64,000 nt of DNA from Zantedeschia hybrid cultivar (GCA_030544215.1 JARZZO010000014.1:36113734-36177733), one strand, 5' to 3'; positions 22,258 through 34,628 are shown, counted from the stretch's first letter. Notes: generated from the sequence alone by a model not told the origin. A program made the numbers and translations.

Positions 22258-22843
22258 AGAGTAATGCTTGTTGTGTTGAGGGTTAGAGTAGCAAGTTGAG
22301 TCATCTTGCAATGCAAGATGCTATTTGGTCCTAGGTCACATGAATTGACAATTTTTTCTACAAGTGATCTAACAAGTATTAATTGTAGGTGCTTCGTAGA
22401 TGTGACAAAATATTTGTCACTACACAAATGGGTAGGGATGACAAATACCTTTTAGGGATGACAAATACTTCATAGATGGGACACAATATTCTATAGACGT
22501 GTCAATACCTCGTACGTGATAAATAGTAGCTGTCACGTTTGCAACGTATTTGTCACGTCTGTAAAATATTTATTAAGCCATAAAAAATGTATACAGATGC
22601 ATACAGATGACAAATATTTTTTAGGCGTGACAAATAGTATTTGTCACGCCCATGAAGTAATTGTTATGCGTACATATATTTGTCATGTCTAGAATTTTGC
22701 ACCTTGCATTTAATACTTATCAGACCACTTGTGAAAAAAGTTGCCTAGCCTACGTGACCCCTGCTTAAGTGGACTAATGACATCCTGTATTACAAGATGA
22801 CTCAACTTGTTGCACTAACTCTCATTGCAACAAACATTACTCT
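22258..22843. repeat. fold-back element with long inverted arms
   Basis: The left arm, about 22258-22395, pairs with the right arm 22696-22843. Both contain AGAGTAATG, TTGTTG, CAAGTTGAGTCATCTTG, a CAAG/GATG block and AAGTATTAA in the same order when the right arm is read on the other strand. The centre (22400-22690) holds many GTGACAAAT/ATTTGTCAC words, including near-palindromes GTGACAAAATATTTGTCAC (22402) and GTGACAAATAGTATTTGTCAC (22629). CACTACACAAATGGG at 22419 resembles a CACTA terminus. No transposase, and no clear target duplication. Confidence 0.75.
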
Positions 22844-22849
22844 AGTGTG

Positions 22850-24469
22850 AATGTTATTGTGTAGAACCACCTCTTCGTTCTACATGTGCTCTTAGTATCA
22901 TTAACTACGTAAAATAAGCCATAGGGCAACACAAATAGTCTTTAAATCCAAATGGAACATTGTGAGATACTTTCGATTATGAAATCTAACTTAGGGTCTA
23001 TGTGGTACAACGTAAATAGCATTGTGTGCACAGGTTTTCCCAAAAATGTCATCCTTTCATTTGGTTATGTGTAGAAGGAGAAGTTAACGAAAGCCTTTTC
23101 CTTTGCTATCCCCAATCAGAATTTTGGCATCCACCGCACGATGTTGGACGTCATTTTCCATGCAAGTGTTGATCATATAGATGGAGGAGTAGTCAGACAA
23201 ATGCGCAAATGAACTTTTGGAAGAGAATAACTTGTTGCACTGCCAGGTTGGCAATGCAACCAAAATAGATGGAGGAATAATATGCCCATGTCCATATAAT
23301 CCGATTTTCAATTGGACATCTCAAAAAATTTGGGACGTCTGATTGAAAATTATGTAAGATGGGCATGTAGGGCATGTTGGGGGCCTTAAAAAAATAGGAA
23401 AATTCAAAAATTGAGCCCCACTGAATAGGAAACTAGTGTCTATTGGGACTTGGTTTTTGAATTTTCATCTTTTCTTGAGATGTTGGATCGAAAATCAAAT
23501 TATATGGGTGTTGCCCAGCTATGTATAACCCAGGGAGGTGAATGGGTTAAAAAATTTAACTAAAACAAATTACGGTAAAGGAAAAATTAATCTAGATAGG
23601 AGGAAGAAGAATGAAAAAACATACAAGTACACAAGGATTTATACTGGTTCAATTTGTCTAGACTTACGTCCAGTCCCCAATAAACCTCTTAGGAGTTCCA
23701 TTGCAACAAGATACTAACCCTTCATATTTTACAACCACCAGCAACTGTTGGTCCTTTCTTCAACCACAGTGAAGAGGAATCAACCTCCCGTGCACAACAG
23801 GCCCTCCCTTCCAACAACCTAAAAGAGGAAAACAACCTCCTGTACTAGGTAGGCCCTCCCTTCTAATAACCTAGAAGAAGAAAGCAAGACAAAGAACTAT
23901 TTGATATAGTGGTGCCTTAGAAAAAGCATACGTTCAAAGTTGAACACAAACAAGATCTAGAATTTAAACAAGAATAAAATTAGAAACTTGGTTCTTGATC
24001 TTTAGGCAATCTCTCAGAGCTTCAGTGTGCACAATGTAGTACTTGGGTTCTAGAAGATTTCTTTGTTGCTCTCTCTTACTTGCTAACTTTCTTTCAGGCA
24101 TCGAGAGGCTAAGGTTTTTCTTTTCGTCACTGAAGTATCTCTTTTATGAAGTATGCCTCTAGTGTGTATCTCTCTAATAAGTCTCTCAAGTATATCACAC
24201 CTCTCTATTATTTGAACAAGAGCTTCAGATTTTATATACAGCCTTCATAAATTTGGCCATTAGATTGGAGAAGTAAAACATTGGAGAGAGTGGCTTCTCG
24301 CTGTGTCTAACTTTTGAATCTTTAGAGACAAAGAGAAAGTCTACTAATATAGAAACCTCACAAGCAACCAAGTACATGTGGCCCAAGGGTACTGAGGTAT
24401 GACCTTAGACAAGTTGGTAAGATCTCCTGTTAGTATCCTGAAATGGAAGAATGCACGAAAAGGGCAACC
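22850..24469. other. unassigned; probable old transposon remains
   Basis: No coding block seen. 23290-23490 shares the GGCATGTTGGGGGCC and GGTTTTTGAATTTTCATC words with repeats at 39740 and 41200-41500. 23560-23960 (ACTGGTTCAATTTGTC, GTCCAGTCCCCAATAA) resembles widespread plant LTR-type repeats, but I cannot bound it. Confidence 0.4.
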
Positions 24470-24896
24470 ATACTTTTTGGAAGGTGATAGAAGTCAGAAT
24501 TTATTGAAGATGAAAAGAAAATACACATGGAAAGAGAAAAACCCAAACAGGGTACAAATACCCAAAGTTTGAATAGTAGCTCCAAGTCAGTCTATGACCT
24601 AGACGAAAAGACCAAAAAGTTATAATGTGACTGCTTTATCAAGAGAATAAAACAGTGAAAGGATCATTGAATCAACGTTTTCCATAAACACGCCTTAGAC
24701 AACAAACCCTCGATGTTATCATGAGACAAAGCAGCTGCTCTACCTCACTGTTCCATCCAAGTCAAAGCTCTATTTAGAATATCAAGGGAATTGCTGAAAT
24801 CTTCCTTAAATCTTCATTGATTTCTTTCAAACCATATTGCCCATACATAGCCGAACAAAACAAGAACCACACATCTTTATGATTAGGACTGGGACA
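24470..24896 (-). pseudogene. LINE L3, C-terminal end and 3' UTR (part cut off by Copia A)
   Basis: The minus strand reads CPSPNHKDVWFLFCS and, in the neighbouring frame, AIWFERNQ and NSLDILNRALTWMEQ, the tail of plant LINE ORF2. The 3' UTR follows (GTACCCTGTTTGGG) and ends near 24470. Joined in mind to 36229, it continues the frame ...MIRWWKDRC. The two parts are one LINE split by Copia A. Confidence 0.82.
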
Positions 24897-26481
24897 TGTA
24901 AGGATTCGTGGTAGGAATAACAATGGCGTAGTGAAATTAAAAATTAAATTAAATTTTCTCGATCTACGTGCATCAATTCTCGGATGTTTAGATCGTAATA
25001 AAATAATAAAGAAAAACATGAAGATCGGATCTTTACCATCACGGAGATGAAAATCTCTCGTCGAATCGGAGACGAACGAGTGGTCGATCTCGAGATCGCG
25101 AGCTGTTCAAGTGTCTGGCCTCTAGACGTATCCATACGAGCCTCTGCGGCAATTTGATCTCCTCCATGCTCTGCAAACTCCACCTAGATCTCAACTCCAC
25201 CATGAACAGAGAGAGGAGTGAGAGAGGGCTGCTCTAGAGAGAGAAAGGAGGAGGAAGGATGACGGCTCATCGTAAAACCCTAAAGTCTAGCTAGGGTTCC
25301 TCTATAGCAACTATTTATAGACTCCCGACATTTTTCACAAAAATTCAGAAGTTTATAAAAACTTAAATCCTCTTTAGATCCGCGAAAACTCTTTTATGTG
25401 TGACCCTCTAGGTCCAACTATCTATTTGGTTTTCAGTCTATTAATAATAACTTATTTGACTTAATTAATTATTATTCATTATCTTATAATGAATTTCAAT
25501 CTGATTATCATATAATCAATAATCTATCATCGCATGATGAATTCTTTGAGGTTTTTGATCATTTTAACGGCACCAAGCTACATCTCATGATCCCAAAAGA
25601 CATCAAGGATATGCAACCCACTGATCGTAGCCTGTTGTCCATAGATACTACATAGTTATAGATCCTCATCCATGTAATGTCCCAATCAGACTAGGGTATG
25701 ATTTAACTATCAAATCATGATGTTTTAACTTAATGGAATATTGTACTCAATATTAATTAAATAAAAAAATATTTTTTTATTTAATTATCTAACCAAGGCA
25801 AGAGATTTTCGAGTACTATTCTATAGGACATTTTCTCTCCGATGACATATTGAGAGTGAATGATTCCATGTTGTTAACTCAATTGCCTTCGTGAGAATCC
25901 CACTGAGCCCAAGTAACTAACTATACAGAATCACAAACTTGAGATTCTTAAGTCAGTAATCAAATACTCAGTGTCACTCAAGCAAGGCATCTTTGGTGAC
26001 TCAGGTCTAAGATCTAACTATGCTACTGTGACTGTAGAACACACCGATTGATAGCCAATATGATGACCATTCGGGAATTCTAGGTCGGATCAATTTACTG
26101 AACTCATTCCATTAATAAGCACCTGCACATGTACCTTAGTATCACCATATTAGTGACTATGAGATCAGTCACTCTCATCATATGAGTAAATATCACATGC
26201 ACTGGTCTATCTAGATCTTCAATGTCCCGTCTTAGGGATCTTATGACCAGGAACAATTCGAACACATGCCTCTAGATGACTGATCTCATTATCATAATCT
26301 CATTATGATTTAATCATCATTGCATGTGTTGCAAGACTTCATCACATCAAATGATAAACACACATAAAATGATAAGATGTAATGAAGAATTATCATTTAT
26401 TATTAATAAGAATGTGATAATTACATAAAATGATACCATCACATCTCATGTGATTAGCTTGCAGGGCATACATTTCTATCA
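24897..26481 (-). mobile_element. 3' LTR of Copia A
   Basis: Bordered by TG (24897) and CA (26481), adjoining the polypurine tract. Homologous over its full length to the right LTR. It carries the block TCATCATATGAG and the ATGATCTCATTATGA-type words that also occur, diverged, in the LTRs of Copia B, C and D, so the families are related. No gene inside; short frames are shadows. Confidence 0.9.
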
Positions 26482-26489
26482 ATCTCCTA

Positions 26490-27727
26490 TTTCCACTAAA
26501 ACCAATCACCTACATTCTTGATGCCCATCAGCTCAAGGTGACGTCCAAAAATATTTTGAGACAATGGCTTAGTTAGTGGATCTATAATGTTATCACTAGA
26601 TGTTACTCTATCAACTACTACATCTCCTCTAGCTATAATCTCTCTGATTCAAATGATAATGCCATAAAATATGCTTTGATTTCTGATGAGACCTCAACTC
26701 CTTTGGTTACGCAATTGCTCCATTATTGTCACAAAAGATAGGGACATGATCAGAGATGCTTGGGACAACTCCCAGCTCGGTCATCCATACCGCTTCTTTA
26801 GACGCCTTGACGGCAGCAATATACTCAGCCTCGATTGTTGAATCAACAGTAGTTTCGTGTTTGGAACTTTTCTAACTTACTGTCCCTCTATTCAAGGTAA
26901 AGACGAACTATAAGGTTGATTTGTTATCATCTTTATCACACTGGAAACTCGAGTCTGTGTAACATCAAAGTTTCAAGTCCTCTCCACCATATACCAGAAA
27001 CATATCCTTAGTCCTTCTCAAGTACTTAAGGATACACTTCACGGCCATCCCTTGTTGCTCTCTTGGATATGCTTGATATCTGCTTGTAACACTTAAAGTA
27101 TATGCTACATTAGGTCTTGTACACAGCATGGCATACATAATAGACCCTATAGCAGAGGCAAAGGGAACCTTACTCATATGCTCTCTCCTTTCAGGAGTTT
27201 TAGGAGATATCTCCTTAGAGAGGTAAACTCTATGTCTCATCGGTATGAGACCTCTTTTGGAGTTCTCCATGTCAAACCTTTTGACTATAGTGTCTTTGTA
27301 TATGGACCAGGACAAGCCTAGCATCCTCTTTGATCCATCTTTATAGATCTTAATCCCCAACACAGGATGTTTTACCCAAGTCCTTTATAGAGAAGTTTTT
27401 AGACAGCCAGGCTTTGGCTGACAATAACATACCTATATCATTCCCAATTAATAGTATGTCATCCACATACAGTATCAGAAAAGTGATTGCACTATCACTC
27501 ACTTCCTTATACATACATGGTTCATCTTTGTTTTTAACGAAGTCATAAGATTTAATTGCCTCATCAAATCTTATGTTCCAACTGCGGGAAGTTTGTTTCA
27601 GTCTATATATGGGCCTCAGAAACCTGCATACTTTATCTGGATGCTCTTTAAATATGAACCCTTCAAGTTGTATCATATATACCTCTTCTTGAAGATTTCC
27701 ATTAAGAAAAACTATTTTCACATCCAT
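26490..27727 (-). pseudogene. Copia A reverse transcriptase and RNase H, broken
   Basis: Minus strand from 27727. MDVKIVFLNGNLQEEVYMI holds the first catalytic Asp block, then LKQTSRSWNIRFDEAIKSY, and LILYVDDILLIGND with an intact YVDD. A frameshift near 27355 follows LG. The next piece (27363-26965) has GLIPMRH, IGSIMYAMLCTRPNVAYTLS and CILKYLRRTKDMFLVYGG. RNase H follows at 26950-26490 with DSTIEAEYIAAV and CDNNGAIA. The RT N-terminus is deleted at 27728-27850. Confidence 0.9.
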
Positions 27728-27849
27728 TTGTTAGATCTCACACTCATGATATGTAGTGATAGCAAGCAAAATCCTGATGGATTTAATCATGGCTGCTGTT
27801 TTCTTCAAGGATATACTCTTCCTCTAGGAATACAGCATGTTTAGCGACA

Positions 27850-28320
27850 AACACTCTTTGATCGCTAGATTAGTAGAAATAATATCCATAAGTTTCCTTA
27901 GGATATCCCACAAACCTGTACTTTTCAGTCTTAGACTCTAATTTGTCTAGACTGTGTCTTTTGACATGTACAGGGCATCCCCAAACTTTAACATGTTTAA
28001 GGTCTAGTTTCTTTCTTTTTCATATCTCATATGGAGTGAAAAACACTGATTTTGATGGAACCTTGTTCAATAGGTGAGCAACTGTGTCTAGGACATAGCC
28101 CCATAATGACAAGGATAATTTAGCAAAGCACATCATAGATCGTACCACATCTAACAAGGTACGTTTCCTCCTCTCAGCTACACCATTTAGCTGAGGAGTG
28201 TAAGCAGGTGTCCACTGGGATAATATCCCATTATCCTTAAAATGTTTTGTGAATTTTGTACTTAAGTATTCTTCTCCTCGATCTGATTAAAGAGTTTTAA
28301 TACTCTTTCCAGTCTGTTTC
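27850..28320 (-). pseudogene. Copia A integrase C-terminal part
   Basis: Minus strand reads the KVWGCPVHVKRH and YRFVGYPKETYGYYF blocks typical for the region after the Copia integrase core, preceded by NGVAERRKRTLLDMVRSMM-like sequence at 28140-28180. It ends at 28320 where the solo LTR begins and continues on its far side at 30689. Confidence 0.82.
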
Positions 28321-30688
28321 TGTAACGATCCGCCACCCTATAATCGGGGATCCGATTACTAAATGAGTACCGAATTATTAATTTGGAACCAAACCAGGAT
28401 ATAAGTAAGTCTGGGAAATAAATAATAAACTAAGCTAAACATTCACATCGCATTGAATTGAGATGAAGGTGCAGGAATTAAAATTATTACAATGCGACTT
28501 GATACAGCAAATAATTACATACTCCAACTGAAAGGAAATGATTAAACATACAGGCCAGAAATAAATAATAACTACATCGGGGCATACCCCGGAACAACTG
28601 CTGAAGGCGCTCAACACACGGCCGCCCACGCCGCTCTAGGTCTGCTGGGAGTCCTCACTTGAAAACCGCAGGGGTGAGTCTCAAGACAAGACTCAGTAGG
28701 GATCCTTCGATCCCCACTGCCCACGCACACACCCAAAAGTGCAAAGTACAGCTAACGGTAAAGTAATAAGCACAGTAGTAGGTACAATTCCTAATTCTCA
28801 ACGTGAAATCACATGCAGTCGAAATATAATAAACATGCATATTCTAAACCAGCCGACTAGGGAACCCACATCTGCCGTCTCGATAGAACTTGCCAACCAC
28901 ACAAACAACGGTGGGAAAAACCTCGACCCACTGAGACCAAGCAGTAACCCCTCGGATAGCATACTAGCTACTCCGGCCTATCTGGCTTAGGTGGTTACTC
29001 CTTCCCTCAGCATGAGTGACTCTCCGAATGTACCACTCCGACACCGGTACTAGCTGACCCCGGGGTTCACCAGGTGACCCTCTCTTACTAGGCGTCACCC
29101 CGCCCACGCCCCCACCGGCGCTGTGCTCACGCCCCCACCAGCACAGGGTGATAAAGCGCTACACTGTCACTCCAGGTCCACAGTAACACAAAACACCAAA
29201 ACCCGGCACGGTACGATCCGGTCACGTGAAAAGCCCGCGATCGCACGACACACCACGCAGTGCCATCCGGTCATGAAGAATCCTTCTCTATCGAGTACAC
29301 TAAAACATGCACTAACCAACTATCTAGCAGTATGAACACATTTTACTGGCATGAATTAGTGTGGTTCTGTCTTGAATCGCGTCGCCCAAGGCCGACGCCA
29401 TTCAAGCTCCATGAACTGGTTTATGTAAAACACTGTCTTCAGAATCAGGCCTTAAAAGGCGTCGACATCAGTGGTCACCTTTTGAAAGGCGTCGACATCC
29501 TCAGACGTCATTCAGCACAGAAATCTAGGAATTCCAGAAAACATTACTCAGGAGATTTCTGCCTTAAAAGGCGTCATGGCTACCCGACGCTATTCAAATC
29601 GCGTCGCCCACCCATGACGTCTTTTGGTCCCAGAATCCCCGAACTGGCAGACTCTCAGTAAGGCGATTCCTGCCTAAAAGGCGTCGTGATGGCCCGACGC
29701 CCTTCAAAAAGGCGTCGTCCATGCACGACGTCTTTCAACCCTAGGAACCAGAGTCTGCCATGAGCCCGAGGGCTCCCTTTTCAACCCCAACAACCCCAAA
29801 ATCACCCAAAAACGGAGGGGAATGAGGGGCAATCCACTCCACAGGAAATCACATTCATAGAAATCCCCCATATCATCAAGAAGAACTCCTAAACATGCTT
29901 GTTCTACCCCCCTCCCCCAAACCAAAGATCCATAACATGCTTAAACGGGGGAAAAACATGTTTTAAACACAATACTATGGGGACCGTCACCCTACCGGAT
30001 ACTTGAACTGCTCCAAGCTTCAAGCCATCCGCCCGTCTCGCCCTACGCCGCCGCCGGTACCGCCGTGGTCGTCCTTACTCCACCGTGACGTCGGCCGCCG
30101 TCCGGAGAGCAAAACACCGCAGTGGAAGTGGAGGTGGTAGTGGTGGGAGCTAGGTAGAGGATGGGGTGGAGGGAGAGATGAAATGGTGGGAGGAAAAGAG
30201 GGAGGAGGAGGAATCGCCGCCGAGTTCGCCGGAAGGGAAGGAGAGAAAGAGAGAAGGAAGAAAATGAGGGAAAGAAGGAGGGCTCACGCGGTTAACCAGA
30301 GACTGGCTAAAACGCGTCGACATCCACGGACGCCTATCAGGTGATGTGACGGCTGCTCTGACAAGACTCTGAAACGCGTCGTTCAAGGCAGACGCCGTTC
30401 AGGCAACATGTCAGGGCTGTACTCTGACAACCCCAGAGACGCAGTCTGAAAGGCGTCGTCACACGTGGACGCCGTTCAGGCGACACGACAGGGCCGTACC
30501 CTCGCGGCCCAACGCCAGCCCACGTGGCCCCCACACGGCTGAACCTGAAACGCGTCTGCAACGGTGGACGCCGTTCAAAACGCGTCTCGAGGTCCTGACG
30601 CGAATCGTTACAGAACCTCAGCCCCCACTAAGGTCAGAACTACAGGGTCCGACCCCGAGAACCGGATCCAAAAGTCTCGATCCTTACA
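28321..30688. mobile_element. solo LTR (2,368 bp) nested in Copia A integrase
   Basis: Starts TGTAACGATCCGCCACC and ends GATCCTTACA (imperfect inverted ends TGTAA.GATC). Flanked by perfect 5-bp direct repeats GTTTC (28316-28320 and 30689-30693), and the Copia frame resumes directly after it. It is much richer in GC than its host, with no coding domain. It holds many repeats of GCGTCG...GACGCC.TTCA form at 29379-29740 and 30312-30605. Probably the relic of a Gypsy element removed by LTR-LTR recombination. Short open frames (for example 29260-29661 and 30150-30386) are not genes. Confidence 0.85.
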
Positions 30689-31490
30689 GTTTCTCTACTT
30701 CATTCTTAAACTCTTTGAATTTCTCAAAGGCCTCAGATTTGTACTTTATAAAGTACACATATCTATACCTAGAGAAATCATCAGTAAAAGTGATGAAGTA
30801 TGAGTAACCTCCTCTGGTCTGAGTGGACATGGGTCCACATACATAAGAATATATGAGTTTTAACAAGTTTATAGCTCTCTTTCTATGTCCAATAAATGGA
30901 GAGTTGGTCATTTTTCTCACAAGGCAAGACTCACAGGTTGCATATGATTTATAATCAAATGGATCAATGTATGCATCCTTATGCAACTTGTTAAGCCTTT
31001 TCTCACTAATATGACCAAGCCTACAGTGCCAGAGGTAAGCTTGATTCACACCAGTCCTCTTTCTTTTAAGAGGATTGTCTATACACATCAGAGGAGTATC
31101 TATATCTAACATGAATAAACTATTTACTAAGATTCCACTGGTAAATAATTCACCATTTAAAACCAAAGAATAACTTTTATTTTCAAAGCATACAATAAAT
31201 CCACATTTATCTAAGCATGAAGTGGAAATAATATTCTTAATGATAGAAGGAGAATAATAACATTCTTCAAGTCCTAAGATAACTCCTGAGGATAATTTGA
31301 GGTTCACACTTCAGACGACGAGTGTAGCAACTTTTGCTCCATTTCCCAATCGTAAGTTAACCTCTTCTTTGTTCAGTCGTCTGTTGTTTGTCAACACGTG
31401 AAAATCATTATAGATATGAGATGCACATCCAGTATCTAATACCCGTGACATGGATCTATATGACAAGTTGAGGTCAATCATGAACATACC
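30689..31490 (-). pseudogene. Copia A protease and integrase N-terminal part
   Basis: The protease box VLDTGCASHIYN (about 31405-31440) has an intact DTG. A frameshift precedes the 207-residue piece 31307-30684. It has LEECYYSPSIIKNIIS, then the zinc-binding WHCRLGHISEKRL with CESCLVRKM, then FITFTDDFSRYRYVYF. The first catalytic Asp of the integrase is lost: the usual HSDVCGPM reads YSYVCGPM. The piece ends at the solo LTR, whose flank GTTTC lies in this gene. Confidence 0.9.
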
Positions 31491-31499
31491 TGAAGCTTC

Positions 31500-32315
31500 T
31501 CCAAGTTTCTACTTTGCTTTCTCTACAAGATACAACTTGCAATTCCTCTTCCAATGTCCTTCCTTATGATAGTGGAAGTATTGGACCTTGTCCTTCTTAG
31601 TCTCTTCCTTCTTGGTAACTTTTGTCTGCTGTGGTTTCTTCTTTGCCTTGCCTTTCTTAAAGGCATGCTGAGTCTTCCTCTTCTTATTGGTCTTACCAAC
31701 AAGCATCACTGGAAGCTTCCCATTGTTCATAGTGCTCTCAGCAATCTTTAACATGTTCAGAAGCTCTACTAGAGAGCATTCTATCTTGTTCGTGTTAAAG
31801 TTCATAATGAACTAGGAGAATGAGTTAGGAAGAGATCGTAGGATTAAGTTAACAATATGTTCCAATTTTATGGGAAAACCCAATTCTGTCAAGCTTTCAC
31901 TCCACTCAATCATCTTGAGAACATGTATATGCACAGATGTTCCCTCAGATATTCTTGTCCCAAACATATTTTTCGATATCTCATATCGTTCTATTCTGCT
32001 CTGAGCTCCAAAAAGCTCCTCAAGATGAGTCAGAATGTCTTAAGCATCCATCTTCTTATGTTACCTCTATAACTCATTAGTCATAGAGGCCAACATATAA
32101 TATTGGGCAATGGTGACATCTTCCTTGTGCTTCTCATAAAGAAGGATTTCTCCTTCCTCAACATCATTAACAGGTAATGTAGGTAACAACTTTTCAATAA
32201 TGTAGGCTTTCTTCTCAGCAATGAAAACAATGCTCAAGTTTCTGACGCAATCACTATAGTTAGAACCAGTAAGTCTGTTGGCATCAAGTATGCCTTTCAA
32301 CGGATTGTTCAACAT
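31500..32315 (-). pseudogene. Copia A Gag, broken
   Basis: Start at the ATG at 32315: MLNNPLKGILDANRLTGSNY is the Gag N-terminal block also seen in Copia C and E. Then follow IAQYYMLASMTNEL, a stop near 32066, degraded LEELFGAQSRIERYEISKN, and KIECSLVELLNMLKIAEST. The zinc knuckle reads YFHYHKEGHWKRNC: the first two Cys are both Tyr, whereas Copia C has CFYCHQKGHWKRNC. Zinc binding would therefore be lost. Confidence 0.9.
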
Positions 32316-32507
32316 GTTGGTCTATAAGAAAAAAATGTATTATTAGACAACATGTAGATATTCTTTAAATGAATTAAGATATGGTCTTTAATCTTAATTT
32401 TAAAGCTCCCACTAATTTTCAATGAATTTGCATAACCCTTTGTATGCAAAGACGGGATACACTGATGGTATTTTAGTGGGGACTAGAATCCCATTAACAT
32501 TATGGTA

Positions 32508-32815
32508 ATGGTCTTGTGGAAGCACAAGAAACCATCCCATCCTTAATGGGTAGGCAACTCTTGTCAATTGCAACTTTTTGTAACTTCTAGTCATATTCAG
32601 CCTCTAGAATACTTGTAACCTTGTAGCAGCACAACAAGTTACAAAGTCTACTCAGCTTAAACCCGTTTGTTACGTTATGAGAATGAGTTTCTGATACAAC
32701 TCTTGTGACAGCACAACAAAGTTATGCTAGTCACTCATCCCAAAGTTCAATACAAGTCTTAGTCTAGGTCACTGAACCCTCGCTGAGTGGGCCTTATGGC
32801 AGCACAATAAACTCA
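32508..32815 (-). promoter_or_regulatory. Copia A leader: four stem-loops with a shared loop
   Basis: Four hairpins upstream of gag. A1 32508-32535: ATGGT/ACCAT with inner CTTGTG/CACAAG. A2 32613-32644: TTGTAAC/GTTACAA, inner TTGT/ACAA. A3 32698-32723: AACT/AGTT, inner TTGTG/CACAA. A4 32784-32815: TGAGT/ACTCA, inner TTAT/ATAA. Outer stems differ, while the inner part keeps an AGCACAA(n)AA core (plus strand; TTnTTGTGCT on the sense strand). Centres are spaced about 107, 82 and 90 bases, and the nearest lies about 190 bases from the gag ATG. Seen by eye; function unknown. Confidence 0.6.
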
Positions 32816-32819
32816 CCCA

Positions 32820-34628
32820 ATCTAAGGCCAACTCACCTAGACTATAACAATGGAAGTCTACGTGGGTCATTCTTAATGCCTCATGTTCATCAACCTAATA
32901 CTTAATTGAGGAGAAATCTTATAACTTTAGTCTCATCAATAATAGTGCTACATAGATATAAGTCTTTGGATTATCATATATATACTCATATAAGAGATAT
33001 CTAACTAGTAGTGCATCCAACATATAACAAATACACGTTAAAAATACATGGATGATCTTTTAAATATGTATGGTAACATCGGAGCCAATCGGTGAATTAT
33101 AATATAGCCCAAATAGTGAACGCAGTTGGCCTTTGCATCTCATGCTCTTTATGATGTGAATCTCTATTCAATGGTATCGCCTGATGTCGTCTTCACTCCA
33201 AATCCAATCCATCTTTTAAAATTACATGTAATTAACAAAATGAGCTCGCAGGCCCACAAATATACATGAAATAATAAGAAACCTTGATCTTAATCAAGGA
33301 GAGTACATTTCTGGTGGGAGATAGAAATTACAACCCGGATTTTATAGAGAGAGGGAGTACGCAGGCTCCATTAAATAAATCACACCGTTAACCATTTAAT
33401 GCATTCATCTACATATCATCACATGATTAAAATAGTCCATAATCATCCATCCATACACTCTAACACATTATATGATTTGAGTGTTAACTATCACATAGTT
33501 AATACTGAAATAACTATTATTTCAAAAATATTAAATAATATTCACAATATAATTAAAAACCATTAACTTTTAACTAAACAATTTTAGTTAAAAATATAAA
33601 TGAAGTTTAAACAATTTAGACATTAAGTTATTTCCCATCATCGCATGTTGAATTCCGAACAAAATAATTAATTGATTGATTAGAATCATATTCTAATCAC
33701 AATTAACAAAATGTTTAAGTTAACAATTAACTAAACATAAGTTAACAAATTTTAAAATAATTTTAAAACTTTTTAACCGTAAAATAGAAAAGTTTATAAA
33801 TCTTTTTGATATAATTAAAAGTATTTAAAATAATTTTAAAATCTTTAATTATATATAAAATAATTTTAAATAGTATTAAACTTTTTAAAACTATTAAAAT
33901 ATTTAAATTCCCTTTTAATTGGTTTTAATTAGGCTTAAAATGGGCTTATAATGGGCATAATAGGGCTAAAATGGGCTTAAATGGCCCTATTGGATCTGGT
34001 CGGCTTCAAATCTAGTGTCGGGTCCAATGGACCTACGAATGGGGCCTGGCCCCTTCTCTCCTCTTGCCCGTTAGGGCTCCCCCCCCCCCCCAACTGTTCA
34101 CAACAGCAACAGTAGCAGTAGAACCAGTAGCAGGCTAGCGCCGTCGTTGGTGCCGACTGGCGATGTCTGGCTGGCGGTGATGGCCGCTTAGGCCTCTTCG
34201 GCCTATTTAACATCAAATGTTCGCGGCGGCCGTTCTCTCTCATTCGGAGCCCAAAAATCGCAAAACAAATTTTTGCTCGAGCGTTTTTTAATGCTCGACA
34301 ATCCTAGAATACTTCCAGGATGATCCATATGAGAAAAGGGGGTCGTAAAATCAAAATACAACACCGACGAAATTGTGCACATGTATGACAAAATCGCATT
34401 TTGAGGGGGGGGGGGTCCAAAAACGACCCTTAAGGATTGTTCTGATGCCCAATTCATAGTCCACGACTTCGACAATGCATCCAACTATTCACGAACCCTT
34501 CTTGATACTTGGAACGGCGACGACATCACATGCACGCCTTCAACGAAGTCAGCTCGAAAATCACACATGCGATGAGGGAAAAAAACACAGAATACATCAA
34601 AATGATCTAAACAGAGCCGAGAACTTGA
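32820..34628 (-). other. Copia A untranslated leader, upstream part
   Basis: No conserved coding block. It is very AT-rich at 33380-33900 and then has repeated GGGCTTAAAATGGGC-type words (33930-33985). A run of 13 C at 34079-34091 and a run of 11 G at 34405-34415 could pair. Its length matches the 2.1-kb leader of Copia C. Confidence 0.65.

Noticed and set aside
22402..22690. CRISPR-like array of GTGACAAAT repeats
   Set aside because: Spacing is irregular, repeats are short and in both directions, and the setting is a plant genome with fold-back arms around it.
29123..29661. Plus-strand frames in the solo LTR
   Set aside because: Created by the repeated GCGTCG segments in GC-rich DNA; no protein motif.
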